Shown here: positions 24,319 to 33,728 of the stretch, piece after piece
How positions within the stretch are numbered: the first letter of the stretch is position 1
How the letters are laid out: the number at the start of each line of letters is the position of its first letter
Assembly (NCBI RefSeq): GCF_003999975.1
Contig: NZ_RJAC01000008.1
Span: 279,021-343,020, forward strand
From: Actinoplanes solisilvae
GTDB lineage: Bacteria > Actinomycetota > Actinomycetes > Mycobacteriales > Micromonosporaceae
Direction: 5' to 3'
DNA: 64,000 bases
Position numbers and translations under genes: made by a program
Notes under the pieces: model-generated
Told to the model about the DNA's origin: nothing
Seen by the model: the letters and a program-made list of their open reading frames with translations, nothing else
Database searches by the model: none

Positions 24319-27300
24319 TCAGCGGACGCCGAAGGCGCGGATCACCGTCTGCGTGACCGAGCCCTGGCGGGCGGGGTCGGCCGCTGTTGCCCGCACGCTC
24401 ACGAAGCGGGCCGACCTCGGCGCGTCCAGGACGCCGCTCTTGGGCAGGGCGCGCCAAGAACGGCCGTCGTCGTACGACACCTCGACGCGGGCCGCCCCCA
24501 GCGGCTTCCCGTTCATGCGGCTGGCCGTCACCGCGAGGTGGGCCTTGCGCGACGCCACACCCGACAGGTCGGTCGCCACCCGGTAGTCGAGCTGCGTCAG
24601 TTCCAGGGGCACCGACTCGACCGGGTCCAGGTTCGGCTTCGGCGAGTGGAAGGCCCACTCGGTCCGCGTCCGGGTGCTGTACGGCGTGTACGAGCCGTCG
24701 TTCGTCACCTCGGTGACCAGCCGCAGCGACTTGGCCTCCTCGCCGACCCACGCCTCCAGCTTGTCCTCGTCGGCCCGGGCCAGCTCGACGGAGCCCTCGT
24801 AAAGGGCCGTCGTCTGGGTCACGCCGCGCGACAGGGTCCCCTGGTGGTGCGGGTCGCTGTCGGCGAAGCCGGGCAGGGCGAACACGCCGACGATGTAGCC
24901 GTTGCGGGCCGGGGCCGGGAACATGCCCGCGGCGAACTGTCGTGGACGTCCGACCGGGGCGAACCACGTCGCTTTCGACGTACGCCCGGTGGGGTAGGCC
25001 TGGGCATCCGAGATCATGGTCAGCTCGCCGGAGACGCCGGCTTGTTCCCGCCACGAGCCGGGCGAAACCCAGTCGGTGCGCTTACCCTGGGCCGGGATCG
25101 GCAGGGACGGACCGAAGTACATCGAGCCGGGACGGTCCGGCGGCACGTCACCGCGGACCATGTAGCCGCTGCCGGGCTTGAGGGCGCGGAACTCCTGCTC
25201 GACCCGGGCAAGATCGCGTTCGCGGGGACGCCAGCTCAAATTCGAAGGGATCGCGTCGCGGTGCCAGCGGTTCAGGTCGTAGACGAAGCGCGGAACCGGG
25301 TGCGACTCGACCGTGACCGACGAGCGGCCCAGCCGGGCGATCAGCCTCTCCCCCGGGTCCCGGGCGATGCCCGCCACCGGAAGCGGGGTGGCCGGGTCGC
25401 TGACGTCCCACCAGGCGTCGAGCCGCCCTGCTCCACTGTTGACGATCAGCAGCATCGTCGCGCCCGCCTTCGCCGCCGCCGCGGCCTGGGCCAGGGCGGT
25501 GTTCACGTCGACGAACCGGACGACCGCCACCTTGCCGCGCGCGGCTGTGAACGAAGCACCCGGCGGCACGAGCACCGCGCCGCGCTTGCCGGTGCCCTCG
25601 GGCAGCCGGCCCGAACCGGATTGGTACAGCAGGTCGTCGAAGCGTTCACCGCCGACGGTCAGGGTCAGCGGCGCCTGCATCGAGCTCCAGCGCGTGCCGA
25701 CCGTGAACGAGCCCTGCTTGACCTTGGCCGTCGGGGTCAGCCAGATGCTGTCGTACTGCGGCCCGAGGAAGAGCGCGTCGCCGAACGGGTGTCGCGACGG
25801 ATACGACCGGAAGAGGTCGACGCGCAGCTCGGCCATCGTGCTGCGCTGCGGCGTCGTGACACGCGCCTGGGTCAGCTTCGTGCCGTCGAGGGTCAGCGAA
25901 CGGTCCCCTTCCACGACCACCTCGGGCGCGACCACCACGGCCTGCCCCAGCGAGTGCGGTCCGCCGGCGCCACGTACGTCCGAGTAGAGCCACGCCGCCC
26001 ACGTGCTCGTCGGCAGCCGCAGCTCGGCGGTGCCCGAGGCCTCGATCCGGTACGCCTTCGGGGCGGTGTCGTTCAGCACGTCCTTGAGGATCAGCGTGCC
26101 TTCCAGGGGCTTGCCGTCCGGTCCCTTGGTGTTCACCTTCACGAGGGCTCGTTTGCCCTCACGGTTGACCGCCACCGTCGAGCGCAGCGCCACTCCGTCC
26201 GGCCCCGAGGCCACCAGATAAGCCATGGCGTACGTGTCGTCGGGCATCGGATCGAGCGGGAGCACCACCTTGGCGTCCGTCGTCCCGCGCGCCGGCACGG
26301 TGATCTGCTCCTGCGGCAACGTGAAGGCGCTGCTGGTGACGTTCAGGTCGAGGGTCACGGCCGTGTCGCCCAGGTTCGTGTACGTGATGACCTGCTCGGC
26401 CTGCTGCCCCGGCGCGTACGGCCACCGCAGCGAGGCGAACGTGCTGCCGGTCGCGAACACCGTTCCGTGCACGGCCTTGTCGACGTCGATGCGCCCGGTG
26501 CCCGCCCACTCCGGCGGCACCCGCGGCACCTGCACCGACGTGCTCATCAGGACGTTCTTGAGGCGCGGGCCGGTCCAGTCCGGGTGGGCCGCGGCGAGCA
26601 GGGCGGCCGCGCCCGCGACATGCGGCGTGGCCATCGAGGTGCCGCTCATGGTCTGGTACGCACCCTCGCCTTTGGGCGCGTACTGCGACCTCGCCGCCAG
26701 GATGTCGACGCCCGGCGCGCTCAGGTCAGGCTTGGGGGCGTTGTCGCCCCAGCGCCCGCCGCGGCTGGAGAACGTCGCGAGCAGGTCGTACTGGTTGACC
26801 GCGCCGACGGTCAGCGCCGAGGTCGCCGCCCCGGGCGCGCCGACCGTTTCGGCGTCCGGCCCGCTGTTGCCGGCCGCGATGACGAAGAGCGCCCCGGTCT
26901 CGGCGCTGAGCCGGTCGACCGCCGCGCTGAGCGGGTCGGTGCCGTCGGTCGGACCGCCGCCCAGGCTCATGTTGATCACCTTGGCCTTGGCGGTGCGGGC
27001 CGCCCATTCCATGCCGCCGATGATCCAGGAGTCCTGGCCCTCGCCCTGGTCGTTGAGCACCTTGCCGATGTGCAGCTCGGCGCCGGGGGCCACGCCCTTC
27101 TCGGCTCCGCCCGAGGCCGCTCCGGTGCCGGCGATCGTGGACGCCACGTGCGTACCGTGGCCGTGCCGGTCGGTGACCTCCTCGCCGGGCACGAAACTGG
27201 TCGCTTCCTCAATGCGTCCGGCCAGGTCGGGGTGGCCCGTGTCGACGCCGGTGTCGAGCACCGCGACGTCGACGCCCGCGCCGGTGTCACCGCCCGCCCA

Positions 27301-27912
27301 CACCTTCGGGGCGCCGATCTGCGCGGTGCTGTCGGCCAGCGTGGCCCGCACCTTGCCGTCGAGCCAGACCCGCTTGATGGCGCTTAGCTTTGGCAAGCTC
27401 GGCATGGACGTTCCTGGGCGCGCCAGCGTCGAGAAGAATTCCCGCGTACGGGCCACCGTGATCGCCGCGCCGCCGATGCTCTCCAGCGGGCGTACCGCGG
27501 AAGCGCTCTTGGGCAGGGCGCGAATGCCGTCGGCGTATTCGACGATCAGCGGCAGCCGGGCGGCACGCGCGTCGTCGTATCCGTCGGCCACGAGGCGGGT
27601 GACGTTGAAGAGTTCCTCGTCGAGAAGACCCGAGGCCACGTACGGCATCGCGGCGTCCGGATAGGCGTAGGTGTCCCCCTCGAACGTGCTGACGCGCAGC
27701 CCGCCCGGGGCTTCGACGCGGATGACCGTGTCCCCGGAGAGGGTCACGCGGTCCCCGGTGATGAGAGTTACCGTGCGGGTCTCGCCTGGGGCGGCCGGCG
27801 GGTCGGCGGACGCCGGGGCAGCGGGGATCGCCCCCACCGCGGCGGCCGTAACCACAGCTAGAACGGACTGTACGAGCAACGCGACTCCTGAGTGGTGCGG
27901 AACGAGTTGCAT
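24319..27912 (-). CDS. Secreted subtilisin-like (S8) serine protease, large form
   Basis: 1197 residues from ATG at 27912, chosen because it puts a signal peptide (LLVQSVLAVVTAAAVGAIPAAPASA) at the start; in-frame starts at 27963 and 27987 would add 17-25 residues. A propeptide runs to about residue 205. The catalytic triad is Asp in VAVLDTGVDTGHPDL (near 220), His in GHGTHVASTIAGTG (near 250) and Ser in GTSMATPHVAGAAALL (near 425), with the oxyanion Asn in VIAAGNSGPD. A protease-associated-like insert sits around 780-860 (FVDVNTALAQAAAAAKAGATM). The long C-terminal region has beta-sandwich character and no sortase motif. It is an extracellular protease of the large S8 class common in actinomycetes. 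Confidence 0.93.
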   Translation of the reverse strand: MQLVPHHSGVALLVQSVLAVVTAAAVGAIPAAPASADPPAAPGETRTVTLITGDRVTLSGDTVIRVEAPGGLRVSTFEGDTYAYPDAAMPYVASGLLDEELFNVTRLVADGYDDARAARLPLIVEYADGIRALPKSASAVRPLESIGGAAITVARTREFFSTLARPGTSMPSLPKLSAIKRVWLDGKVRATLADSTAQIGAPKVWAGGDTGAGVDVAVLDTGVDTGHPDLAGRIEEATSFVPGEEVTDRHGHGTHVASTIAGTGAASGGAEKGVAPGAELHIGKVLNDQGEGQDSWIIGGMEWAARTAKAKVINMSLGGGPTDGTDPLSAAVDRLSAETGALFVIAAGNSGPDAETVGAPGAATSALTVGAVNQYDLLATFSSRGGRWGDNAPKPDLSAPGVDILAARSQYAPKGEGAYQTMSGTSMATPHVAGAAALLAAAHPDWTGPRLKNVLMSTSVQVPRVPPEWAGTGRIDVDKAVHGTVFATGSTFASLRWPYAPGQQAEQVITYTNLGDTAVTLDLNVTSSAFTLPQEQITVPARGTTDAKVVLPLDPMPDDTYAMAYLVASGPDGVALRSTVAVNREGKRALVKVNTKGPDGKPLEGTLILKDVLNDTAPKAYRIEASGTAELRLPTSTWAAWLYSDVRGAGGPHSLGQAVVVAPEVVVEGDRSLTLDGTKLTQARVTTPQRSTMAELRVDLFRSYPSRHPFGDALFLGPQYDSIWLTPTAKVKQGSFTVGTRWSSMQAPLTLTVGGERFDDLLYQSGSGRLPEGTGKRGAVLVPPGASFTAARGKVAVVRFVDVNTALAQAAAAAKAGATMLLIVNSGAGRLDAWWDVSDPATPLPVAGIARDPGERLIARLGRSSVTVESHPVPRFVYDLNRWHRDAIPSNLSWRPRERDLARVEQEFRALKPGSGYMVRGDVPPDRPGSMYFGPSLPIPAQGKRTDWVSPGSWREQAGVSGELTMISDAQAYPTGRTSKATWFAPVGRPRQFAAGMFPAPARNGYIVGVFALPGFADSDPHHQGTLSRGVTQTTALYEGSVELARADEDKLEAWVGEEAKSLRLVTEVTNDGSYTPYSTRTRTEWAFHSPKPNLDPVESVPLELTQLDYRVATDLSGVASRKAHLAVTASRMNGKPLGAARVEVSYDDGRSWRALPKSGVLDAPRSARFVSVRATAADPARQGSVTQTVIRAFGVR

Positions 27913-27993
27913 CGAAGCCTGTGGAGATCTGATTACGGCGCGGTAAAGGCGCCCTGTCCACATGGCGCCATGTCCACTCCGCGCCACGCAGGG

Positions 27994-28467
27994 TCAGCTG
28001 AGAAATCGGTCCAGTTCCGCGACCAGGATCCGCTTCGAACCCGCGCGCGCCAACTCCGGCGGCGGCACGACGATCACCGGACAGACGGCGCCCTTGACGG
28101 TCGACCGCACGACGTCGCCACCCCACCAGCGGCGGCGGGCGGCCCCCAGCACGATCAGGTCGCCCGGCTCGGTCGCGTAGTCCTGCAACACGTACGACGC
28201 CTTGCCGCTGGGCACCCGGATCGACGCGCCCACCTCTCGCGCCGACTGCCCCACGGCCTGCCGGAACGTCTCCTGCACGAGCCGCCCGCACTGGTCGGCC
28301 ACCGTACGCTGGAAGTCCCACGACGGCCGGGCCCGCGAACTCGACTCGAGGTGCCAGGCCCGCACAGCCCACAGGGGTACGCCCCGGCGCCGCGCCTCGG
28401 TCAGCGCGAACCGCACGGCCGCGAGCCCGGACAGCGACGACGACACCCCGACGATCACTTTGGTCAC
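27994..28467 (-). CDS. Universal stress protein family protein
   Basis: 157 residues, one Usp domain. It starts MTKVIVGVSSSLSGLAAVRFAL and continues PLWAVRAWH, with the late nucleotide-binding stretch DLIVLGAARRRWWGGDVVRSTVKGAVCPVIVVPP. The usual GxxGxxxxxxGS(V/T) loop is altered to GAARRRWWGGDVVRSTV, so ATP binding is uncertain. The gene lies upstream of the protease gene on the same strand with an 81-bp gap. Expression under dormancy or hypoxia is typical of the family but not visible here. Confidence 0.85.
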   Translation of the reverse strand: MTKVIVGVSSSLSGLAAVRFALTEARRRGVPLWAVRAWHLESSSRARPSWDFQRTVADQCGRLVQETFRQAVGQSAREVGASIRVPSGKASYVLQDYATEPGDLIVLGAARRRWWGGDVVRSTVKGAVCPVIVVPPPELARAGSKRILVAELDRFLS

Positions 28468-28563
28468 CGGTCCACGGTCGCTCTTCTTTCGCCCGGCGAC
28501 CAGACCTGTTGACGCAACGTTGACGCCCAGTTTTCCGGTCTTCTCAGGCCTCTCGCAGGCTTC

Positions 28564-28725
28564 TCAGGCCGCCGCGGTTACACCACCGGCGACCAGCACG
28601 GCGCCCGAGGCGATCAGCAGGGCAGTGCACACTTTGCGGGTGCGCGGGCTCGGCGGCGACTGGTCGAGCACCGCGATCAACACGCCCCACACCGCGGCGA
28701 GGCCGCCGGCCAGAAATCCGAACAT
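28564..28725 (-). CDS. Small two-helix membrane protein, hypothetical
   Basis: 53 codons from ATG at 28725: MFGFLAGGLAAVWGVLIAVL, a short polar turn QSPPSPRTRK, then a second hydrophobic helix ending AGGVTAAA. The hairpin topology is convincing, but no clear ribosome-binding site precedes it. Function unknown. It fills the gap between the stress protein gene and a terminator hairpin. Confidence 0.45.
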   Translation of the reverse strand: MFGFLAGGLAAVWGVLIAVLDQSPPSPRTRKVCTALLIASGAVLVAGGVTAAA

Positions 28726-28739
28726 CGTTGCAGAATGCC

Positions 28740-28775
28740 GTCACCGGCCGTCGCAAGGATCCAACGGCCGGTGAC
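28740..28775 (-). terminator. Terminator hairpin after the phospholipase gene
   Basis: GTCACCGGCCGT (28740-28751) pairs perfectly with ACGGCCGGTGAC (28764-28775) over a 12-nt loop, starting 18 bp after the phospholipase stop codon on the minus strand. Confidence 0.7.
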
Positions 28776-28793
28776 GTGAAAGTGAATAGCGGG

Positions 28794-29294
28794 CTAGTTC
28801 TTGCTCTTCAGGATCGCCGCGGCCTTGTCGATGTCGGTCTGCTTGACCGCCGCGATCGAGCCGAAGTTCTTCACGGCCTGGTAGTACGTCCAGGCGAGGC
28901 TGTTGCAGGCCGCCCCGGAGACACCGCCGTAGTTGGCGCAGACCCGCTTGAGGTCGGCGTAGAACGTGTCGTCGACCCGGGCCTTGTTGGCCGGGAAGGT
29001 GCCGATCGCCTTGTAGTTGCGGTAACCGAAGTCGTGGTGCCAGCAGGAGTTCTCGAAGGGGTAGCCGAGGGGGTTGTCGGGGCTGGTCGAGCAGTAGTCG
29101 GTCGACCAGTCGAAGCCGTACGACGCCCACGGGCCGCGGTTGTTACGAGCGGCGTTCCATTCCGCGGTGCTGGCCGAGGTCGGCTGGGTCCAGCGGGCGA
29201 GGACGGTGGCCTTCGAGTCCGCGGCGAGCGCGGCGTTGGCCGGGAAGAGAGCGGCGAGGGCGAGGAGCAGGACGACGAGGACGCGTCGGGTCAA
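28794..29294 (-). CDS. Secreted prokaryotic phospholipase A2
   Basis: 166 residues from TTG at 29294, chosen over an upstream ATG (29354) because AGGAGG lies 5 nt before it and the signal peptide then starts at residue 1 (TRRVLVVLLLALAALFPANAALA). The catalytic core reads FENSCWHHDFGYRNYKAIG, with the His-Asp pair of the PF09056 family. The substrate-side DWSTDYCSTSPDNPLGYPF precedes it. Four Cys residues (in DYCST, SCWHH, RVCAN and AACNS) can form two disulfides. Members release fatty acid from the sn-2 position of phospholipids outside the cell. It stands alone, with a terminator hairpin downstream. Confidence 0.93.
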   Translation of the reverse strand: MTRRVLVVLLLALAALFPANAALAADSKATVLARWTQPTSASTAEWNAARNNRGPWASYGFDWSTDYCSTSPDNPLGYPFENSCWHHDFGYRNYKAIGTFPANKARVDDTFYADLKRVCANYGGVSGAACNSLAWTYYQAVKNFGSIAAVKQTDIDKAAAILKSKN

Positions 29295-29445
29295 CGGAGC
29301 CTCCTGGTTGAGGGGATGCCCCAGAGCCTCCGGTGTCGCGGTTAACGCATCCATACCCGTCTATGAAATCTGGCACTCCGCGCGCGCAAATCCCGGAGGG
29401 TATTCCCTTAACGATCGCTAACGTGATTGTGTTGACAGACCTGTG

Positions 29446-30345
29446 TCAGTACTTCAGGTGTTCACGTGTCAGCTTCGCTACCTTCTCGACCAGGGCGATG
29501 CCGGTGTCCATCGTCTGGTTGTTGTGCGACAGCACGGCCACCGAGACGTCCACCTTGCCGTCGGGCGACGTGATGCGGCCGATCGTGTTGACCGCCCACA
29601 GCCCGTTGTCGGCCGAGCGCGTGTCCCACCCGTTCTTCACGGTCGTGGTCTCGCCGGGCTTGGCCGCCGCCGGCACACCCCAGTCCTGCGCCTCGTCGAC
29701 GGTGTTCATCAACTCGAAGGCCGTCGTGCGGGAGCCCTTGTCGAGCGGACCCTTGGCGTCGACGAACTTGGCGAGCAGCTTGACCTGGTCGCTGGCGGTC
29801 GTCCTGGTGAGGCCCCAGGCCTTGTTCACGGTCGTCTGGGTCAGGCCGAGGCGCTTGTTGCACTTGGTGATCGCGGACTGGCCGCCCAGGTGCTGGAAAA
29901 GCTCGGTGGTCGCGTTGTTGTCGCTGAGCTGGATCATCGGCTTGGCCAGGGCCAGCTCGCTCTTGGTCGGTTCACGATCGGCGTCCTGCGCCTTGAGCAG
30001 CTCGCACGCGAGGATCTGAGCCTTGACGATGCTCGCCGTGTCGAACTTCGTGGACCCCTCATAGGCGTACGCCTGGCCGGTCTTCTTGTCGAGGACGGCG
30101 ACCGAGAAGTCGGGGGTCTCGACCGCGACCTGCTTGAGGGCGGTGTCGAGCAGCTTGGCCCGCTTGGCCCGCTCGATGCGCGCGAGCTCCTCGGGGCTCG
30201 GACCGGTCGGGCTCGGCCTGCCCCCGGTCAGCGCGGAGGGCAGAACCCCCGGGTCGTCGTCAGCCATGCCGAGCGCGATCAGACCGCCGCCGCCCAGGAT
30301 CACGGCTGCTGCCACAGCGATGATGAGGTTTCGGGAACTCCGCAC
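29446..30345 (-). CDS. Exported class A beta-lactamase-like serine hydrolase
   Basis: 299 residues from GTG at 30345. An N-terminal membrane segment or uncleaved signal (LIIAVAAAVILGGGGLIALGM) is followed by a Pro/Ser linker. The catalytic SxxK is TASIVKAQ at about residue 105, the SDN motif is QLSDNNATTEL, and the third motif is KNGWDT in place of KTG. ELALAKPMIQ aligns with the region before SDN. The classical omega-loop ExxLN is not evident, so genuine beta-lactam hydrolysis is doubtful; a peptidoglycan-related or unknown hydrolase is just as likely. Confidence 0.82.
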   Translation of the reverse strand: MRSSRNLIIAVAAAVILGGGGLIALGMADDDPGVLPSALTGGRPSPTGPSPEELARIERAKRAKLLDTALKQVAVETPDFSVAVLDKKTGQAYAYEGSTKFDTASIVKAQILACELLKAQDADREPTKSELALAKPMIQLSDNNATTELFQHLGGQSAITKCNKRLGLTQTTVNKAWGLTRTTASDQVKLLAKFVDAKGPLDKGSRTTAFELMNTVDEAQDWGVPAAAKPGETTTVKNGWDTRSADNGLWAVNTIGRITSPDGKVDVSVAVLSHNNQTMDTGIALVEKVAKLTREHLKY

Positions 30346-30413
30346 CCAGGCATAGTGCCGCCTTCTCGGCGAGGACTCAAACCGTCATACACAGGGCAGC
30401 GTCATCGATACGT

Positions 30414-30740
30414 TCAGTTGTGGATTCCGACGGTCGCGGTCTTCGTCTCCTCGGTATCTTCGGTCCGTTCGGCCTCTTCGGTCTCGAAACCCGTGCGGTG
30501 CATGGTTTCCCACACCGCCGGGCGGCCGTGCCAGGCCGAGACCGCGCCCCACACCTGCCACAACGCGAGCACCTGGCGATATCCGAAGTTCTCCAGCACG
30601 GCCGCGACGACCCCGCGCAGCATGTCGCTCCAGCGCGGATAACGGTGGAACGACACCTCCTCGATGAAGAGCGCGACCAGACTCACGAGCAACCCGTAGC
30701 CGTACGCCACCAGGGCGAACCGCCACGCGAAGCCGACATA
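30414..30740 (-). pseudogene. C-terminal remnant of a family 2 glycosyltransferase
   Basis: Reading from 30740, the frame opens YVGFAWRFALVAYGYGLLVSLVALFIEE and continues RYPRWSDMLRGVVAAVLENFGYRQVLALWQVWG and WETMHRTGF. This is the transmembrane end typical of membrane-bound cellulose-synthase-like GT2 enzymes. The catalytic domain (DxD, QxxRW) is missing: upstream of Tyr the frame turns into Arg/Pro-rich nonsense that belongs to the HEAT-repeat gene in another frame. A GTG at 30710 could start a 98-residue product, but it would be only a membrane tail. Best read as the 3' half of a deletion scar. Confidence 0.65.
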
Positions 30741-30742
30741 AG

Positions 30743-31018
30743 GGCGGCGTGGGCGTCGCCGCGCAGCTTGCCGAGCAGCCCGAGCGCGGCGGGCAGGGCC
30801 GCGTGCCAGGCATCGTCCGGGATGGCGATGAGGTCCTCGGCGCCTTCCTCACCGTTCTCGGCCACGAACGCGAGCAGAGCCCGCCGCGGCCCCGCCGCCA
30901 GCGCCGCCCGCCGCCCGTGCCGGACGCGGCGCCAGACCCGCACGACCACGATCCCGATCGCCGTACCGGCCACCACGGCCAGCAGCGCCAGCATCGCGAC
31001 GCGAAACACCTCGAACAA
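30743..31018 (-). pseudogene. N-terminal remnant of a HEAT-repeat membrane protein
   Basis: TTG at 31018, after AGGGGCC, starts (M)FEVFRVAMLALLAVVAGTAIGIVVV, a membrane anchor. Two alpha-helical HEAT-like units follow: RRALLAFVAENGEEGAEDLIAI and WHAALPAALGLLGKLRGDAHAAL. At residue 93 the HEAT character stops abruptly and the frame reads 18 unrelated residues to a stop at 30683, because the DNA there codes for the glycosyltransferase tail in a frame shifted by two. The start lies 10 bp after the stop of the sensor kinase gene, so this was its operon partner. Confidence 0.6.
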
Positions 31019-31028
31019 CGCCGGCCCC

Positions 31029-32894
31029 TCAGCTCTCGACCGGCAGGCGGACGGTGACGGTCGTGCCGACGTTCTCGCTCGAGTCGACGTCGATCGCGCC
31101 GCTGTGGTTCTCGATGATCGTGCGGGCGATGGCCAGGCCCAGGCCGGTGCCGGGGATCGCCTGCTTGATGGCGTTCGTGCCGCGGAAGAACCGTACGAAA
31201 AGGGCCTGCTGCTCCTCGGCCGGGATGCCCATGCCGGTGTCGGCGATCACGAGGACCGCCTGATCGCCGCGACGTTCGGCCCGGACGGTCACGACGCCGT
31301 CGGGCTGGGTGAACTTGACCGCGTTGGTGAGCAGGTTGTCGACCACGCGGTTGAGCTGGGCGCCGTCGCCGCGCACCCGCAGCGGCCCGCACACCTCCAG
31401 CTCGAGCCTGACTCCGCCCTTGCTCGCCGCCGCCCCGACCGCCCCGAGCGCCCGGTCGACCACCGCGACCAGATCGAGCGGAACCCGTTCACTCCCGAAG
31501 CCGCCCGACTCGATCTTCGAGAGGATCAGGATGTCCTCGACCAGGTCGCGCAGCCGCCTCGTGTTGCGCCCGATCACCTCGAGCATGCGCCGCTGAGCCT
31601 CGGTGAGGTCGTTCGGCCCGCCGTCCCGCAGCAGCTCCAGATAGCCCGAGATGCTGGTCAGGGGCGTACGCAGCTCGTGCGAGACGGTCGACATGAAATC
31701 AGCCTTGGCCGTGTCGAGTTCCTGCAGACGCGCGCTGACCTGCTCCTTGTTGCGCCGGATGATCTCGCTCTGCTCGGCCGCCGCGTTGACCGCCTCGGCG
31801 AGCGCCTGGATCTCCGCAGGCCCCTCCGTCGAGTCGGCCCGGGCGTTCAACTTCCCATCCCGTACGCGGTCCAGGGTCTGGACAACCGCGCCGAGGGGCC
31901 GGGTGAGTCGCCGGGTCGTGCGCACAGCCGTGACGACAGCCGCAGCGGTCGCCGTAACGGTCAAGACCGAGACCACCGCGATCGCGGCCCACTGCAGGGC
32001 GCCAACCCGGGAACGAAGGTCGTCGGCCCGGGCCGCCAGCGTGAACCGCAGATCCTCGTTGGCCCGCAGGAACCCCTGCGAGAGCTCCTTGCCCCGCTCG
32101 GCGGCCCTGATCACGGCCTGGCTGCGGGGCGGCTCGAGGCGCTGCTTCTCGGCGTTCGACCACCACGCGTCCGCCTTGGCGATCTGGTCGGCGGCGGCCG
32201 ACGCGTGCTGGTCGGCACTGAGCCGGCGCAGGACGCCGCCCGCGAGCTCGTAGTCGCTGCGCGCCACGTAGTAGGTGCTGAGCATCTGCTCGTCGGACGT
32301 GAGCAGGTAGCCGCGCAGTCCCCGCTGCGCGTCGGTGAGCACCGCCCGCATCTCGGCGTTCGCGAGTTGCAGCGGCTGCACATGGGCGGTGAGCTGCTGC
32401 ACGGCCCGATGCTCGACCAGCACCACGGCCAGCTCGGCCAGCCCCGATCCGATGATCAGCACCACAAGAACCGCAAAGGCCCTGCTGAGAAGCCCGCCGA
32501 CAGAACCGTCGCGCCGGCCCCATCGATGACCCCACCGCCAAACCCGAGCCAGCCCCCGAACTCGGCCCGGCCACCGAGCCCCAGCCGGCCCGTGAGCAGC
32601 AGCCTGCCCCTGAGACCCAGCCTGCCCCTGAGACCCAGGCGGCTCGTGAGCCCCAGCCGGCTCGTGGTCGCCGGTGGCACCCTGAACTTCAGCGAGCCTC
32701 AAGGCGTCAACCGGCCCTGGGGCGCCGGCCAACCCGCGGCTGCCCTCGCCCGCCGGGCGAACGTCGTGGTCCGGCGCCGGCCCTGTCACGCCAGAACCAC
32801 CTCGCCATGAGGGCCCACGGGAATCGTCAGGCGGTGTCTTCCCGGTGGTGCCACCGGGTTCTATCGTCCTGCCGGAGCTGTCGCGTCGTCGCAT
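31029..32894 (-). CDS. Sensor histidine kinase with CHASE3-like sensor and disordered N-terminal extension
   Basis: 621 residues. The first 130 or so are Gly/Pro/Ala/Gln-rich and low in complexity, including GSQGQAGSQGQA encoded by an 18-bp tandem repeat. A transmembrane helix follows at about 140-162 (AFAVLVVLIIGSGL), then a CHASE3-like four-helix domain (AVLTDAQRGLRGYLLT), a second helix at about 310-335, and HAMP. The phospho-acceptor is His in FMSTVSHELRTPLTSISGYL near residue 406. The ATPase boxes are VDNLLTNAVKFTQ, ADTGMGIPAEE and GTGLGLA. It lies 22 bp after the response regulator gene and so pairs with it. Confidence 0.92.
   Translation of the reverse strand: MRRRDSSGRTIEPGGTTGKTPPDDSRGPSWRGGSGVTGPAPDHDVRPAGEGSRGLAGAPGPVDALRLAEVQGATGDHEPAGAHEPPGSQGQAGSQGQAAAHGPAGARWPGRVRGLARVWRWGHRWGRRDGSVGGLLSRAFAVLVVLIIGSGLAELAVVLVEHRAVQQLTAHVQPLQLANAEMRAVLTDAQRGLRGYLLTSDEQMLSTYYVARSDYELAGGVLRRLSADQHASAAADQIAKADAWWSNAEKQRLEPPRSQAVIRAAERGKELSQGFLRANEDLRFTLAARADDLRSRVGALQWAAIAVVSVLTVTATAAAVVTAVRTTRRLTRPLGAVVQTLDRVRDGKLNARADSTEGPAEIQALAEAVNAAAEQSEIIRRNKEQVSARLQELDTAKADFMSTVSHELRTPLTSISGYLELLRDGGPNDLTEAQRRMLEVIGRNTRRLRDLVEDILILSKIESGGFGSERVPLDLVAVVDRALGAVGAAASKGGVRLELEVCGPLRVRGDGAQLNRVVDNLLTNAVKFTQPDGVVTVRAERRGDQAVLVIADTGMGIPAEEQQALFVRFFRGTNAIKQAIPGTGLGLAIARTIIENHSGAIDVDSSENVGTTVTVRLPVES
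32600..32635 (-). repeat. 18-bp perfect tandem repeat in a kinase gene
   Basis: CAGCCTGCCCCTGAGACC occurs twice back to back and encodes two copies of GSQGQA on the minus strand; degenerate copies flank it. The length is a multiple of three, so copy number can change without frameshift. Confidence 0.85.
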
Positions 32895-32916
32895 CGTCCC
32901 GGCGTACGCCCGCTTC

Positions 32917-33291
<375 letters not shown>

Positions 33292-33495
33292 GGCAATCTC
33301 CCTCGGGTTGGTTGCGCTGCTTTCGCTACTTATCGGGACCATATCCGGTTAGTCCGGGTTGTGAGGCCGCTCCGGAAATGCCGACGCGCTCGGACTCCTG
33401 CAACTGACGCGCACCCGCCGCGCAGCAGTCCTGCAGCCGCGTTCAGGTGTTCTGAATTGGCAAGCCCACTCGCACCGCCCGGCAGGAGGTTTCCG

Positions 33496-33726
33496 ATGAG
33501 CCCAGTTCTCGACGACATCCGGTCCGAAGCCCTTTTCGCCTCGAACCTGCAGCGTTCCCAGCGCCCCACCCCCGAAGTGATCCGCGAGGTCGTGACCACC
33601 ACGGTCACCAGCCTCGGAGAAGCTCGCTGCGCCGAGGTGGTGGCCCAGGAGTTCGGCGAACACCCCGACTGCGCCCTCGGCCGCATGCTCTGGGCCCGAA
33701 CCGCCGTCCGCTCCGCCTTCGCCTGA
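33496..33726 (+). CDS. Small conserved-looking protein of unknown function
   Basis: 76 codons from ATG 33496, 7 nt after AGGAGG. The product (MSPVLDDIRSEALFASNLQRSQ to ARTAVRSAFA) is soluble and helical, with two Cys (GEARCAEVV and HPDCALGRML). I do not recognise a family. The strong ribosome-binding site and its own promoter space (204 bp divergent from the response regulator gene) support it as real. The simple GC repeat starts right after its stop. Confidence 0.7.
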   Translation: MSPVLDDIRSEALFASNLQRSQRPTPEVIREVVTTTVTSLGEARCAEVVAQEFGEHPDCALGRMLWARTAVRSAFA

Positions 33727-33728
33727 CC

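Noticed and set aside
24229..27387. 1052-codon plus-strand open frame opposite the subtilase gene
   Set aside because: Arg/His/Gly/Val-rich with no domain; it mirrors the third-position GC of the real protease gene on the minus strand, which has an intact catalytic triad.
30385..31392. 335-codon minus-strand open frame across the kinase end and the deletion scar
   Set aside because: It is a shadow frame rich in Arg and Gly; the HEAT and glycosyltransferase fragments read in the other two frames.
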